From contig CAMLRB010000059.1 in NCBI GenBank assembly GCA_946482295.1, positions 1-17,186 on the forward strand: a DNA stretch of 17,186 bases, given 5' to 3'. The notes under the pieces are model-generated. The model was not told the DNA's origin. It ran no database searches and was given only the letters and a program-made list of their open reading frames with translations. Numbering within the stretch: position 1 is the first letter of the stretch; every line of letters starts with the position of its first letter. Shown in pieces: positions 16,887-17,186 of this stretch. The position numbers and the translations under genes are program-made. The DNA is from an uncultured Bacteriovorax sp. (GTDB taxonomy: Bacteria > Bdellovibrionota > Bacteriovoracia > Bacteriovoracales > Bacteriovoracaceae).

Positions 16887-17131
16887 GATTATAGTGGTTG
16901 GTTTTTAAAATAATTTTAAAATTCGTCAAAATAAACGCGAACCTTAATTGGATCTAAAGATACAAAAAAGCATTAAAATAATCAATAAGTGATTAAAAAA
17001 TAATCATTCTTTTAGAACTTATTTGACAGCAAGAATTAAAATTGACAATGTCTTTTGAATTAGACCAAAGGCATCGAATTTTTTATCTCACTCACTTATA
17101 TGTTTTGTCTCAATTACTTCTGGATCTCACA
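16887..17131. promoter_or_regulatory. Right end, non-coding, with probable TnsB sites
   Basis: About 245 bases without a convincing gene between the antitoxin open frame and the right terminus. Read inward from the terminus on the minus strand, TGAGACAAA (17112-17104) is followed by TGAGATAAAA (17090-17081), then ATTCAAAAGACATTGTC (17060-17044), which resembles left-end sequence from 122. These are probable TnsB sites. The inner part is very AT-rich and may hold a promoter for the toxin-antitoxin operon. Confidence 0.5.
17104..17131 (-). repeat. Right terminal inverted repeat
   Basis: On the minus strand it reads TGTGAGATCCA and then TGAGACAAA, 19 bases from the terminus exactly as at the left end. 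It matches the left repeat at 21 of 28 positions. Confidence 0.92.
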
Positions 17132-17136
17132 GATGC
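17132..17136. repeat. Target site duplication, right copy (GATGC)
   Basis: Exact copy of the five bases before the left terminus, immediately after the terminal ACA. It supports a single, unrearranged insertion. Confidence 0.9.
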
Positions 17137-17186
17137 AAAGTTGTGGCAGGTCAAAAATCAAATTCGGTAATTAACTGATTACTGTC

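Larger units (their letters stand above)
56..17131. mobile_element. Complete Tn7-like transposon with defence cargo
   Basis: The element is bounded by TGT at 56 and ACA at 17131, as in Tn7-family transposons. The outer 28 bases of each end match as inverted repeats at 21 positions. The five bases GATGC occur immediately outside both ends, which is the 5-bp target duplication that Tn7-like transposition makes. Inside are tnsA, tnsB, tnsC and tniQ next to the left end, a possible TnsE-like gene, and about 10.5 kb of cargo that includes a nuclease/NACHT gene pair and a Panacea toxin-antitoxin pair. All transposition genes look intact, so the element may be active or recently inserted. Placing the ends rests directly on the sequence; family assignment rests on the encoded proteins. 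Confidence 0.93.

Noticed and set aside
1..17186. CRISPR array or Cas genes, as in CRISPR-associated Tn7-like elements
   Set aside because: No regularly spaced repeats of 25-40 bases and no Cas protein found. The single TniQ is short, but nothing suggests guide-RNA targeting.
1..17186. Known Tn7 attachment site (glmS or a tRNA end)
   Set aside because: Neither flank resembles glmS, and no tRNA-like cloverleaf is visible in the 55 bases on either side. More flank would be needed.

Overview
The window holds one complete Tn7-like transposon of about 17.1 kb (56-17131), with about 55 bp of host DNA on each side. Both ends can be placed to the base. The termini are TGT...ACA, 21 of the outermost 28 bases match as inverted repeats, and GATGC is duplicated directly outside both ends (51-55 and 17132-17136). 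The DNA is AT-rich, Shine-Dalgarno sequences are weak or absent, and several starts follow TAnnTTTG-type -7 boxes. This suggests a member of the Bacteroidota, but no marker gene is present to confirm it.

Layout. Left end (56-195): terminal repeat and probable TnsB sites. Transposition core on + (196-4328): tnsA, tnsB, a TniB-sized tnsC and one short tniQ, packed with 4-20 bp overlaps. Convergent with tniQ and overlapping its 3' end by 29 bp is a 625-residue protein (6177-4300, -). I tentatively read it as a divergent TnsE-like target-selection factor, with a small XRE-type regulator upstream on the same strand (6485-6234). The remainder is cargo: a lone IS3-OrfA-like HTH protein coupled to a probable lipoprotein gene (6583-7313, +); a 123-residue protein with a lamin-tail-like WNNDGD motif (7737-7366, -); a small membrane protein followed by two very large genes (7827-15346, +); and a Panacea-type toxin-antitoxin pair (16727-15503, -). 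The right end (16887-17131) is non-coding and carries the matching terminal repeat.

The cargo looks like defence. The first large protein joins an N-terminal Mrr-like nuclease to a NACHT-type STAND NTPase and a long C-terminal region, as in bacterial NLR-like antiphage sensors. The second has its own N-terminal PDDEXK-like nuclease with a QVK motif and about 1000 residues of mostly helical sequence. They are 45 bp apart on one strand and a perfect hairpin follows the second stop. I infer a two-component system with two nucleases, and I cannot match it to a named defence system. The Panacea pair at the other edge of the cargo probably acts as a second defence or stabilisation module.

Likely working model: TnsA and TnsB cut and join the ends, TnsC and TniQ choose the target, and the TnsE-like protein, if correctly identified, offers a second targeting route under local XRE control. 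The insertion lies in the loop of an imperfect inverted repeat in host DNA and may cut the last codons of a host reading frame. No tRNA, rRNA or CRISPR array was seen.
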